Assembly (NCBI RefSeq): GCF_000003855.2 | Contig: NW_003101679.1 | Coordinates: 1,401,062-1,465,061, forward strand | Length of the DNA: 64,000 nt | Source of the DNA: Blastomyces gilchristii SLH14081 | Lineage: Eukaryota; Ascomycota; Eurotiomycetes; Onygenales; Ajellomycetaceae | Direction: 5' to 3' | Shown here: positions 1 through 12,560 of the stretch, in pieces | How the letters are laid out: each line of letters begins with the position of its first letter | Numbering within the stretch: the stretch's first letter is position 1 | Program-made: the position numbers and the translations under genes | Notes under the pieces: model-generated | Seen by the model: only the letters and a program-made list of their open reading frames with translations | The model's database searches: none | Told to the model about the DNA's origin: nothing

Positions 1-3000
1 CCCTCATTAAGCTAATGAAAACTGCTGAAATAATGTGTCAACTATGTCTTCATATATTGTTACATGTGTCTAGATGTTTTTTATAAGTGATTGAACTCAT
101 GATTAATCTAAGATTCAGAGAAATACCTGACTTAACAAAAGAATACATATCTTTAAGACAGAGAAATGAGAAGACATCAGAACAGCAGATGCAAGATCAC
201 AGATTATTATCAATGTTAATAATGAATTAAAAAGTGACTGTCTCAGAGATATTTAAGCTGAATAAAATCATTGCAGAGAAACAGTCTGATGAGTTTAATA
301 AATACAAAGACTCAGTTGAAGATATCAGTGAGATGTCAGATAATATAGAGAGCTTAAGTAACTGAAATAATAATAGCTCAGTGAGTGAGAAGACTTATAT
401 AAGACTTAAAATTATAAGACTTCAGTATGAGATTGAGTGAATAAAGATCAGTAGAAATAAGACTCTTATAAGTAATAAGATAAGAGTGAATCTGATAGAA
501 TATCTTTAATAGAAAGAGAAGATATCTATTATAATAAAAGTTCTTAAAGAATTCAGAAGCTAAGTAAGACTTATCAAAAGATTAATAGTTCTCACTAAAT
601 TCATTAACTACTTAATATGAAGAGAGAAAATTCTTTTAACTGTAGAACAGTCTGAAACTGATAATATTCTTAAAGATAATAATCTTGATAAGAATGTTAT
701 TATAAATATACAATATTTCTGAAAAGAATACAATCTTTGATTATATAATTATATATAATCTGCAATTACTCTGCAGACTAAGACTTATTTCACTATACTT
801 AAGAAATTCAAGTTATCTACTTATACTCTATAAACTATTATAGAGAATAACTTTTCTGAGAGATCTGCTATCTGTAGAATCTGTCTGTTTAAGAAACTAA
901 TTAGCATGACTGCTAAGTTAAAAGACTTAGATTGTACTTTTATTGAATATCTAATTATTATAAGAACTGATTATATCTGTCTAGAATATGAGATTTCAGA
1001 TATCATGTTTTTCAACAGACTGCTTATAGAAGTTAATAGAGATTAAGCCTCATTCATAAGAAATTAAATAAATCAAATTGACAAAGATAATACTTAACTC
1101 TTAGAGAATAATTTTATAAGTCTATACTGTGATATTCTTTTACAGCTCTCTGCTGTGAATGAAGTAAATACTGATATATCTAGAAATTCTATCAATAATA
1201 CATAAGATAAGAATAAGAAAGATAAAAATAAAGAGAAAGATAATAATAAGAATAAGAACACTGAATTCAAACCTGAATATAAAGATAATAATGTAAGAAT
1301 CTGCTATCATTATTAAAAGATTAATTATATTCAGACTGACTATTGAAAGAAATACTCTGAGAAATATTCTTTGAACTTTAATATAAATAGAAACAAGAAT
1401 AAAGACAAGAATGTAGAGAATACAGATACTACTTCTATTCACAATGTTATAAAATAAGTATTTTACATTAAGAAAAAGATCTATATAAGTGATTAGATAG
1501 AAAAAGATATCTGAATTCTAGACTCTAAATCAGATGCTTATATCACATCTCACAGAGATCTTGTTATGATAAAATCTTAGAAGATGAAAGTAATATTAAA
1601 AATAATAGATGAAATAGTGATCTCTGCTACAGCTATAGAAGATATGAAGATTTCAGTGAAAGAAGTGAATATGCTGTTAAATAATATTCACTATATTCTG
1701 AAGTTAGAAGTGAATCTTATGAGTATAAGTAAGCTTATATATCAGAGTTATATCTATAAGTAGTTAACATATAAAAATAATTATACTATATTAATTATGT
1801 CTTCTGACTGTATATTCTCATTTACAGCAAGATTAAATGAGAATGATATCTATGAGATGAAAAGACTGATTATATACAGAGACTTAATTCAGTTTACTAT
1901 ACTCAATAATGATTTTGAATCTGTAAACACATTATGAGTGAAAGATGATATAATACTAACACTATCTGAAAGAAATGATATAAAGATTATAGAACTTACA
2001 ATAATGCAATGATATTAAAAGCTAGAATATTTAAATTCTGTAAATATTGTAAAAATAACAGTAGATTCATATCTAGAGATGAGAATTATTAATTAATAAG
2101 CTTTATCATTCTGCAAAGTCTGTGTTCAGATAAAAATGACATATTCAATCTTTATATCTATAACATAAGCTGTTAAGTTAGTAATGAGATTCTTCATTGA
2201 TCTGGCAGAGAGTGTAAAAACACTTTTCAACAGAAATGACACTCTCACTAGAGAGAGTGTAAGCTACTGATTGAGTATAACAGATAATACAATTCATTAT
2301 AGATGAGTAATTCTTATAATGAGAAAGAGAGAATCTACTACAAGATTAATGAATTTCATCACAGATATTGAGATAACTATATAATATTGAGTTAAAACTC
2401 TACACTGAGATGATGAAGAAGAGTTCAAAAGTCAAGAACTTAAGATCTACTATCAGAGCAAAGAAATAGCATATGAAATGACTATATCTGATACATCATA
2501 ATTGAATGACTTAGTGAAATGTATGAATTGAATAGTTGCAGAAAAGATGTGAAGTCTACTATTTAATAATAGATTAGAAAGAGAACTTTGAGATAAAGTA
2601 ATACAAGCTATGATTATGATAATCAACACATTCTCAATATCAATGAAGATATTTGAATGTAAGAAAGAAATATTACTTACATCTTTTAAAGCTTAAACTG
2701 AAGTGCAATCTTCTGTTTATTGAATACAGAGATGAGAGTGTAAGATCTATAAGAAGAATTTAAAAGTATTGAATAAGCTCATAAATAGAACTGATAGCAA
2801 GAAATGATAGCTGATTGAATATCAAGAATTACATTAATATTGTGTATGAGATTCTGTTACATATTGTCTTGAGATTGCATGAGATGTTATATTTAATGAA
2901 GCTCTTGATATGAGTGTAAATACATCTGTAAATACAGTGAGAGACTTCAATGAATTGCCTAATGAATTAAACATTCTGAATGTCAGAGAAGAATAACAGC

Positions 3001-4385
3001 ACTGCTTACTATAACATCTAGTGAAGAAAAAGTCAGATATTTTAAAGATGATTATCAATGAGAACTTAGAGAGTGTAATTGATTCAATTTATCTTCTAGA
3101 TAATGAGATACAGCTTATTATAAATGAAGAGTCTGAAGACTCTGTTAATAAGAATAATTCTGTTCTAAGTATTCTGACAGACTGATCAACTACACTGATG
3201 AAAGCTAAGAGAAGCTCAGACTGAGACTATTAATATAAGATAATGAAAAAGAAGATTAAGATATTTAAATAGAAGAAGATATATATTATCATTGAGAAGG
3301 CTCTGAAAATGAATATTCTTACAGATAAATGAGTATATAATCAGAAATTCAATAATAAGAAAGAAATTATCTGCTTTAGAGCTCACTGAGTGATTAGAGA
3401 GTTCTTATAATAGTAGAGTATTCATTATATAAGATTATATACTGCAGTGATATCAGAGTCTATATCACACAGTCTATTCACTATATTAACTGTTAAAGAA
3501 TGAAAGATTAAATTAATTGACTATGTATTCATATTTTTAAATAGTATATTATCTCAGAATGAGATGATCTATATACAACTGCTCACAGATGTTAAGTATA
3601 ATAGAAGAGACTTAATGAAATTACTTCATCAGAGTCTATATAAAATGAAGTAAGTTATAAGAGTATGATATTTCCTTGTAACAGAGTATCTGACTATATT
3701 AGAATTCAAGATATTATTTTATGACAGTGAATTTCTATATCATTCTGTTCATAAGATCTATCTGACATTGCATATTAATGATTATCAGATAATAAGATCT
3801 TAAGAACAGCAATTAGACTGAGTATTGAGAGAGATTGTAAAGAGATTTGAGACAAAGAATGTTGAAGAGATCAAGTCATATCTTGAGATAAAAATCAAAT
3901 GCTAGAGAAATGATGATCTAGCAGTTACACAGAGTCATTATATTGAGAAGATTCTTGAAGATTTCAGCATGAATAAGATAAATCCAGCTGACATCTCAAT
4001 AATAACTGATATATAACTGAAATTCTCATCTGATGAGAGAAGAGAATTGAATAATGACTTTACAGCTATGAGATATCATCAAGAATTGAGATCATTGCAA
4101 TATTTGATCTCAAGCAGTCAGTCAGATCTGATATTCACAGTTAACTATCTCTCATATTTTAACTCACATCTGTATAAGACATGTTGAGCAGTGTTAAAGC
4201 ATGTTCTATGTTATGTCAAGAAGATGAAAAATCATAGCATATTATACAGAAAGAAGATCAGTGATATAAGTCTGAGTTCTGTGATATACTGTGATTTAGA
4301 CTGAGTGAGAGTGAATTCTTAATACAAATTGACTACTGACTATGTTATATTGATTAATGAGTCACTGATCTCATAGCAGTCACAG
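1..4385 (+). mobile_element. Copia-1: Ty1/copia retrotransposon, left part (gag-pol relic, 5' end outside window)
   Basis: This is a heavily mutated Ty1/copia gag-pol region read on the plus strand. A gag zinc knuckle lies at 1302-1343 and reads C-x2-Y-x4-Y-x4-Y, that is CCHC with three G-to-A hits. It is followed by a protease-like LDS box near 1505-1550, a pre-integrase/integrase region at about 1900-2400, and reverse transcriptase at about 3200-4300, where the YVDD box reads HIND (3771-3782). The RNase H start (S-stop-QSQ, from SW-QS-Q) ends exactly at 4385. Many Trp codons are now TGA. The 5' LTR is not in the window. The remaining RNase H continues in frame at 31797, so a later LINE insertion split the element. 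It cannot code for functional protein. Confidence 0.9.
4375..4385. repeat. LINE target-site duplication, left copy
   Basis: AGCAGTCACAG here is identical to 31786-31796. A variable duplication of this length is usual for target-primed LINE insertion. The duplicated bases lie inside the Copia-1 RNase H frame. Confidence 0.9.
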
Positions 4386-4403
4386 ATTATTATTATTATT
4401 ATT
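4386..4403 (-). repeat. (AAT)6 tail at the LINE 3' end
   Basis: Six ATT units on the plus strand, (AAT)6 in LINE orientation, directly abut the target-site duplication. A short microsatellite tail in place of poly(A) occurs in several LINE clades. Confidence 0.85.
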
Positions 4404-4444
4404 CTTCAATTATAGATGTATGCAGTCAGAGACTATGACATCTA

Positions 4445-4467
4445 CCTGAGAACCTTTAGTTCTCAGG
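4445..4467 (-). other. Stem-loop in the LINE 3' UTR
   Basis: A perfect 9-bp inverted repeat, CCTGAGAAC / GTTCTCAGG, encloses a 5-nt loop about 60 bp from the LINE 3' terminus. It keeps CC and GG dinucleotides that are missing around it. In some LINEs a 3'-terminal stem-loop is recognised by the element's own reverse transcriptase. That role is inferred here. Confidence 0.55.
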
Positions 4468-4765
4468 GTTTTTCCTATATCTATAGAGTCAACTATTATA
4501 CATTTATCAATTTCAGATATGCAAAATCAGAAAATTCCAGCTCAGAATACAAAAACTGTTTACAAATTGCAGTATTTCAACACCTTCTGATACTTTGAAA
4601 CCATTTGAAAATATCATGACAAAGGAAAAGAGAACATAGTCTTAAAGATAGACACATTAAATAGATAGATAGAAAAGAACAGAAAGAAACAAGTACAGTA
4701 AAGAGAGACTATAACAAAATAAAAATTATTAAAATATAGTGTATAGCTGTTTTAACAGACTATAT

Positions 4766-6302
4766 CTAATCAATTTCCGCCTCTTCATATTCAGATACTT
4801 CTGAATTCAGCCATTTTCTTGTAGCTGCTTGAGTTTCTGATAGAAAGTCTATTAAGTATTTAATTCCTGTCTCAGTTGAGAATAAGAACCTCATATTTAA
4901 TTGATTTAAATCATACTTCTTCTTTAATCTGACTCTGAGACTATTGTATAATGCACAATGTATTACAATATACTCAGGATTTTCATTTGCATTGCAGAAT
5001 GAGCACTCTGTTGAATCAAATCTATCATCAAATCTTTGTATATAGAATTTGAAATAACCATGTCCTAGTTTTAGCTGAATTATAAATGAGAATATTTTCT
5101 TTTTACATTTAATTGAACAAGATTTTCACTTTGGTTTTGTCTCAAATCTTGAATAATGTATGCTCTTCTTTTGTTTCTGCCAGCTTTCATTTCACTTGTT
5201 TAAACAAGATTCTTTTATCTTTCTCTTTATGAAAGACCAGGACACTGTTTTTTGAATAGATCTGCTTAATTCTGAACTCTTTTTTGCAGCTGAATCAGCC
5301 AATTCATTGCCATGAATATTCATATGAGCAGGAACTCAATGCAGATGAATTATCAGTTTTGATGTTCTTCTCTTTTGAATTTTCAAAACAGAGTTTAAAA
5401 TCAGTTCAAGATTCATTTGATCATTATGAATCTGACTATTTCTAAGTCTTTTTAAAGCAGCTTGACTATCAGAGAATATTCATGCCTCTTTCAAACTATT
5501 TCCTCTTTTATAAGATTTTATTTCAATGAGTTTGAAAGCTTTCACTATTGCAAATAGTTCAGCATCAAAGACTTCAGATTCACAGCCTAAATTCCAGAAA
5601 TCTGAGATAAAATTGATATTATCTTCAGTATAAGCAATGCCTGCACCTAATCTATTCAAATTCTCATTTTTTGAGCCATCTGAGTAAATCAGAATAGAGT
5701 CTTTTATATTGATTGTAGAGATCTTCTTCAAATGCTGTTCATATTCTCTCTCTTTAGATAGTTCACTTATTTGTAAGTCTATGAGAGATTCCAGCTTTTC
5801 TCTTCAGAGAGATATCTTCTCATGATCAATTTTCTCAACATTTAATGAAGAAAATTGATTCTTAATAAGTGAACATAGTCTATACAGTTGAGAGGGCATT
5901 TTCTTTAAAGCATTATTCTCATTTCAATCAAGAAATCTATTTCAATCCAGTTCATTTTCTGAGTTAACTGATGGAAATGAAGAAGAGACTCTTTCTCTGA
6001 TTATATAATTTGAGCTCATCTTCATGACTCTCAGAGCATAGTTTATACAGGCCTTTTCAAATTGAATAGCAGGAGGTGGAATTGAAGCTTCAATTTCCAT
6101 TGCTTTAATAGGAGATGATTTAAATGCTCTCAGAATTCTTCTCAAAGCTCTGTTTTGTAGACTTTGAAAGAGTTCAGTGAAGTTATCTTGATTGTTTCAT
6201 CAAACTTAAACTTCATAATCAGCTACTGAGGTAATACAGGCTATGTATAACTGTCTCATAGCCTGAAAGGATAGACCTCTCTCAGTATTTAATAGTCTGA
6301 TT
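4766..6302 (-). pseudogene. LINE ORF2, C-terminal part (RNase H and zinc finger)
   Basis: This is the C-terminal third of LINE ORF2. It begins with the last part of the reverse transcriptase (a GLS...MRQLYIACIT block, in frame with 20283 once Gypsy-B1 is removed). An RNase H domain at about 5731-5250 has the motifs YSDGSK, GAGIAY and DAELFAI, which hold the first catalytic Asp and Glu. A C-terminal zinc finger follows, C-x2-C-x8-H-x4-C type, at 5005-4955. The frame ends at a TAG at 4768-4766 after the acidic tail SEYEEAEID. Internal stops and frameshifts are present. Confidence 0.85.
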
Positions 6303-6307
6303 ATACT

Positions 6308-6621
6308 TGTAAGGGGTCTACGCCGAATAGATCAGTATTATATTGATAGGTCTTATATAACAAAGAGAAAAATGTTAGAGAAGGAAAGAAAGAGAAAGTC
6401 CGAGAATCAGCAATTGAAGTGAATATTTATACATGTATGTGGTGGCGTACGCGGTGGTGCTTTGAGATGGAAGAATATACACATGTTTGTAGCAGCTGAG
6501 GATTGGTGATTGGAACATACACATTCATGACAGCTGAGAATTGATGATTGGGAATGAGGCAGTAGAAATCTATGAAGTGTATGAAATAGTCTATATAATT
6601 GATCAGGCGCAGCCTGCTACA
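6308..6621 (-). repeat. Gypsy-B1 3' LTR (314 bp)
   Basis: This LTR is the same length as its partner at 19964-20277 and begins TGTAAG and ends TACA. It differs from the partner mainly by transitions. It is the 3' LTR because the coding strand is minus. Confidence 0.93.
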
Positions 6622-9103
6622 TTAGTCTCTTCTTCTCAGAAGCAGTTCTCATCAGTCAAGGACTGCTGTTTCAGATAACACAGAACTCAGAGTTCAGGTC
6701 AATTGATCATAGCTGACTCATTTCACAAGATATTATCAATCATGACTGTATGATCTCTCATCAAGAATATCTTCAATCTCTCACTCAAGCTCATTATCTT
6801 CTTCTATGATCCCTGGCAGCTGTCAGTTGAAAGTTAGTTAAGAAGGGAATGAGTTGATGACAGCGCAGCGGAGCAAGCTTGTATGAAAGACATTATGAAT
6901 CTCTGATGATGTGTCAAGACAGTAGTTGTGACTATCTAGAACTTCTATCACTTTATACTTGACATGGCAGTAATCTAGCATATGAGATGAATATGTGATT
7001 CATATGTTCTTAAGATTCAATCATACTAGATCTTCTATCTTATATTGTTCAGTGAGGTCTTGATGAATATTAGTTTGATTCTCTTGATCTTGTTTTGCAG
7101 TTGTCATGAAGGCCTCTGCTCAATCACAGATATCTTAGAGCTTTGTTACTATATTGTCAGTGATCTGAATCAGACTGTAGAGGTCTGATATGAACTGTGT
7201 GATCTCTAGAAGATTCAACATCTTCATGTGATAACTGTGTGTAAGAAAGAACAGGCTTATATCTGTTAAAATGATATCTTGTTCATTGATAGTGACCTCT
7301 GCATGTAGAAGCAGATTATGTCAATCATCTTGTAAGTGATTACAGAACTTATAGAGATAGTTCTTTACAGTCTGAATTGTCTATTCTGATGCATCATTGA
7401 TCTCAGAGTGATAGACAGTTGACAGACAGCATGTAATCTTGAGAACTTGACAGATTCTTATTCAGAGAGTACTTACAAATTGACAGCTCTGATCTGATAC
7501 TATTGATCTCAGCAACTCATGCATCTGATAGAATGAACTTTATAAGAAGACTTCAGTGACTTGTTCAGCATTCATCTTATTGCAAGATTTCAATATTATA
7601 TCTTTACTTAGTCAGTCAATGATGATCAGAATGTTCCTACAACTCTTACTCTCAGATAGATTAATAGTGAAGTTAATTACTACATCTTATCAGATTCTAT
7701 CAGAAACATTGAGTGATTTCAGTAGATCTTTTCTACAGTTCTTTTATAAAGTAATGAAAGAACAGTGATTACAGTTTTAAATGAAGTATCTGATACTATT
7801 TAATATCTCAGGTCAATAGAACTCTTAGAAGATCATTCTATACAGTTATTCACAGTCTGAATAATCAGTCATACACAAATCATGCATCTCTTGCATTATC
7901 CGGGTGTGTAAGAGTTTGAAGTGAGAGACTCAGCATTATTCACAGAATCATAGAGTGTTATTATCATCAATTGAACATTCTGAGATGTCAGTTCTTACAT
8001 GTAATTCTGGAAGAAATCAGAGTACTTCTTGTCATACTGCTTCAATGAGTATTTAAAGAAGTTTATCAGTTTGAGCTGCTGTATGTCATAGCTCATCTAA
8101 TGTAGATTCAGAAGAAGTTGAGATATCAGTGATAGTTCTAATTAAAGAAGCATATATAGTGCTGTGAGCTGTTTTATCTTGATTAACTAGTATCTTCAGA
8201 TTCAAGAGCTGGTGCTCTCAGTTCATTCAGCAAGTATCTGTTATATTGAATAGTATATCTTACTCTTGTTATAAGAGAGCATCTGTCATTGAGTTCTGAC
8301 TGCCAGAATGATAGTATATCATAAAATGAAAGCAGCTTAAGAACTCAGATCATTGCATCTGTCATTCTGTGAGTTTATAGATAGTTGTGAAGTATTTGAG
8401 ATTCTTATAATCTGTGACTATCTCAAATTCAGAGACACTTTGAAGTTCAGAGTCTCATTCTTCTAAACAGTATACAATTGCAAGAAGTTTCTTGTCATAG
8501 ATCTCATAATTGCATTCAGTGAGACTCAGTTTCTTAGACATAAAGACACATAATTGTAGAACATCTTTATCATCATATTATAATATCACTTCTTTTATCA
8601 CATAGTCAGAGAAATCAGCTTCAATAACTATCTTATGATTAGAATTGAATATTATCAGTAGAGAGATATTAATGAACATCTTCTTCATCTATGTAAATGC
8701 AGCTTCAGTGTCTACTGATCATTAAAATACTGTGTCTTTCTTAGTGAGTTCTGTAAGTGATCTCATGATATCTGAGAAGTTTCATATAAATCACTGATAG
8801 AAGTTAGCAAATCTGATGAAACTTTGTACATCTTTCACAGTGCATGAAGCCTCTCATTCAAGAATAGCAGAGATCTTCTCAGAGTTCATTTGAATCTCCT
8901 TGCCAGCTTCTATGATAAAACCTAAGTATTTAGTACTCTTGACTTTGAAATCATACTTATTAATATCAATTGATAGTTCTGCTTCTTGTAGTTATTATAA
9001 TACTCTTTGTACATACTCTTGATATTTCTTTCTGAATTCATTGATGAAGATGAGAATGTCATCTAGATAAGTAGATGCAAATTCATCAAGAAAGTCTCAG
9101 AGT
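6622..9103 (-). pseudogene. Gypsy-B1 pol relic, 3' part (RNase H, integrase)
   Basis: Read on the minus strand from 9103 leftward, the gypsy reverse transcriptase box YLDDILIF lies near 9072-9050, followed by KYLGFII and VQSFIRFANFYQ blocks typical of the connection region. RNase H (IEADFSDYVI) is near 8630. An integrase region at about 8000-7200 keeps an IIID-stop-LTK core (from VDRLSK). Stops occur every few codons, mostly at Trp or Gln positions. Confidence 0.8.
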
Positions 9104-9279
9104 TGTGATTCAAAGGTTGCTTAAGCCAGCGTATAATTACAGGCGTACGCCGGCTTCTTATATATTGTAATATCATACACTAAATTAATTAGTGGCCGCT
9201 ATGGCCCTCTTTACACTCATAAGCAAGTTTGGAAGCGGCCGTGTTATTATCCGACAGTCATACATTCTTCTGAACCACA
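9104..9279 (-). repeat. Gypsy-A 3' LTR (176 bp)
   Basis: It starts TGTGATTC and ends GAACCACA. It keeps many CpGs, fewer than its partner at 17166-17341 in the right-hand half. Confidence 0.93.
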
Positions 9280-9291
9280 TTCTCCTCCACC
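9280..9291 (-). promoter_or_regulatory. Gypsy-A polypurine tract
   Basis: On the minus strand GGTGGAGGAGAA lies directly before the 3' LTR. In LTR elements this is the plus-strand primer site, and it confirms the orientation. Confidence 0.75.
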
Positions 9292-9805
9292 AGATTCGGT
9301 CACGCCCACGTGATCATGTCATACACTCTAGCTTCATGTGGATTAGCTCGTCACTAGTGTTTTGTGATTATGTGACCTATTCTTGATTTGACTAGTGTTT
9401 CATGTACACTCTCACAAAGAAACTTTCACTATAATACACTACTCATTCACTAACTTTTCTCATTCTTTAATCATCTTCTTCATCATCATCATCATTGAAT
9501 GTCATCATCATTCAAGATTTCTATTCCTTCTTCTGTTCAACTCTTTCTATCTGTTCATCTATCACATCATATGCATTTCTGGCAATGGCTCTCTGTTCTC
9601 ACAACAAGTGTCATCATAGTGCTCATACCAGGCAGTTTATTAGCAGTAAGTGTAATGTGTTATGAAATGTGACCAGGACTTGTTTATCTTCTAATAATTG
9701 TCAGAATATATTATCATGAATAGCACATCTTCTTCATCTTCTTATATGTTCTTGACTGTTTCCTTCTCAGCAGGTTTCTGATTGTGTTTTCTGGCATGAT
9801 TTTGC

Positions 9806-10837
9806 ATGAATGCAGATGCTGATATGTTTGTTTTTATTTATATAGAATCTTCATGTGTTGACAGATCTACATTCACTAATGATAGTGAACTCAATGTTGA
9901 ATCATTGATTGAGAACTTGAAGAATGCAATAATGAAGAAATTGTCTATATCATATGTAACTGAGTCTTCTATGTTTCTCTCTGCTCTCTCTGTTTCTTCC
10001 TCTGTCACTCTCTCTCAATCTTCTACATCTGCCCCTGTGTCTGGTTCTCCCACTCTCACTATCTCTGTTCCCGCGACCCTCACTTCTGCTACTTCTGATT
10101 TTATCATCTCTGCTTTTGTTATCAGCTCTTCCTGTTTCAAGGAGATGTTGTATAGACTTAATGAATCATGTTTCTTAATATATACACTTTCATTCTTCTT
10201 ACTGACTCTCAGAATAATTTATTGTATGAAGACTGCATATGACATGACTATCTGAAGCTCAGTCATGAACATCAATTATTATGTTCATTTTAAATATTCA
10301 TGATGAGACAATCATTCATTTATATCAGAGAATCACCTCTCTCTTCAACAGTATCAAGATTATAAGTCTTTTTCTTTTTCATCTTTTCTTTCTGATGCTG
10401 ATTTCCTGTTCTTAGGAAAAATTATTATGAGTTTTGCTGTGTATGAAGTCATGACATTCATAGACATCAAGAAGCTTTTTACAACTGTAAAGTTCAACAT
10501 CACAGAAACATCTGCTCTGATGAATTTCTTTGAGATGATAGATTCATATCAGCCTATTCTCTAGCATCTGTCATTCAACTTCATAGTGCAGATAAAAGAT
10601 ATCTGTGTTTTCAGAAACAGAAACACAGATGTCATACTCTTTTACACTTATGAGTGTGAGACTTATATACCTTATCTGAGATGTTATTATGAGAATGAGC
10701 TGTTCACATGCTATATTCTGCTTTCTGCATTTCTCTGTATTTCTCTCTCTCTTTCTGAGAAGCCTCATGTGTGTTGTAATTGCATGTACAACTCTAAGGC
10801 CAGTAAGTGTTCATTCAGTAACTGTTCTTATCTCTGA
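9806..10837 (+). pseudogene. Antisense open region in Gypsy-A with a DUF3716-like Cys motif
   Basis: This plus-strand region runs opposite to the gypsy genes, between integrase and the 3' LTR. It opens with a 149-codon frame (9806-10255) with a Ser/Thr-rich second half. After stops that look like C-to-T hits, a further frame extends from just after the TAG at 10562 to 10837. The latter contains a cysteine cluster, HVCCNCMYNSKASKCSF (10766-10816), with spacing like the fungal DUF3716 family. A Ser-rich frame continues at 10986-11252. The function is unknown. It may be a captured host gene or an antisense gene of the element. The family match was judged by eye only. Confidence 0.45.
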
Positions 10838-11252
10838 TTTTACAATTTTCATACACTAACAATGATTCTTAGTTACTTCAGTATCAGAGGCCATTCTAAT
10901 CAAAGATAATAATGCCACTGAGACTATTCTCTTCTGCTCTCAAGCTTCTTTCATTGCTTTCTCTCTCTTCTCTGCAGAGAAGATTGTGCACACACTGAGT
11001 CATAAGCATTCAGCTCTGAGTGACTCTCATCATCATTCATCTGATTCTGCATCTTCTCCTTCTTTCATTTCTTTCATCTTTATCCCTCCTGCCCTGGCTC
11101 CTGGTTCTGTGAGTTCTGTGCTCTTCTTCAATTTTTCTACACATACACATACACATTTCTATATTGGCATTCCAGTCAATCTTGTGATAAATAACATTAA
11201 TGTTGTACACAGAGCAGTAGAGGAATCAGAGATGTGTATAGTATTGTTATAA

Positions 11253-12560
11253 GAGCAGCTTACAGTTCTTGAATCTCTTGCAGATCTTGAGTTTTGAGAT
11301 TTCCTTTATTTTTAGTGTTTTTCAGGTGATGTGACATTGGAAATAGATTAACATATGATGTATAAAAATGAATAAGATATGTATAATAACATTTATCTTT
11401 TGCAGCTGATTCTTACAGTTGATGACTAATTCATTATCTCTTTTCTTTTCTTACACTTTTTCTTTGTCTGCTAGTCACTACTCTTATACAATCTCTATAT
11501 AATACAGTGTTCAGTGACTAGGTTCAGCAGCTTTCATCTTTTGTGATTCTGTCTTATGCATTATACTGTCTCTCTTCACTCACTCAGATCACTACAGTGA
11601 ATAACTCATCAAAACTAATCTCACTCAATCTCTGAGTGTTCTCAGAGATTGAGATGACTTAGTCTCATATATTCACAGATGTTTCAGATACTTTGTTCTC
11701 TATTGTCTCTGTGATTGAACTGATGTAAATAGTCAAATTCAACTCTGAATTTCTTTTTCTTCTGCAACCTGACTCATGTGCAAGTCTGTCACTTTGAGAC
11801 TGCTCTTTGCTGTGTTGCGCCTGCTATCTGTGACATGTTATCATACAATCAGCTACAGTCTCATCACTTATTGAAGTGTGATGTTTGTCTAATTTCTTCA
11901 TTTCTTCTCATTCTTTTCTTATAATTGTGAAAAGATCAGAATAAGTGAGATCATCTGATTTGTAAGCATCTATGATTTCTCTTACTTCATGAGACTTTTC
12001 AATTATAAGTCTCTTCTTTTTCAACACTGATAATAGTGCTGTAGATGATTATAATCTGCTCAGATCTTGCATCTTTACTTTCATAAGTTATAAATCATTT
12101 ATTAAGTTGCATAAGATCTGTCTCTCTGATTCTTTCAATGTGTATATTCTCAGAGAATGTGATTTGAGTATTTTATATGACTCAAACCATCTAGGTTGAA
12201 ACTTCTCAGAACTCTCATTGTATATGAGAACTCACATTTTCATCTTGAGACTCAATTCCTTAACTAGTGAGTCTTGTATTCTTTTTGATTGAATTGCTTA
12301 GTTCAGAAGTAACTCATTAGCTTTTGCATGTGTGTGGCTGATCTCTTTCAATCTTGATTCTGTATCTGTGACTGTTGCATCTGCAACTGCTACTACTGCA
12401 TCTGTAACTGCTGTTCTCTCTCCCACCTTTTCTGAAGCATTCTCCGGGATGCGCGGGTGCAATTCATACAACAGATAGAATGATGAACACTTGAAGACTG
12501 CATACTGCCGAATTCATATGACTAATAGCACCTGACTGAGATATTCATCTCATAATCTTG
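11253..12560. other. Gypsy-A region between integrase and the antisense frame; no gene seen
   Basis: This is CpG-free, C/T-rich sequence on the plus strand with no reading frame of note. A small CpG island survives at about 12420-12470 (TCTCCGGGATGCGCGGGTGC). It probably holds the end of integrase and non-coding sequence. Confidence 0.5.

Noticed and set aside
1140..1442. 100-codon minus-strand frame
   Set aside because: It is antisense to the Copia-1 gag zinc-knuckle region. The Ile/Leu/Phe-rich sequence is what AT-rich mutated DNA gives.
5480..5731. Stand-alone RNase H gene
   Set aside because: The RNase H motifs are real but belong to LINE ORF2. The frame continues in broken form on both sides.
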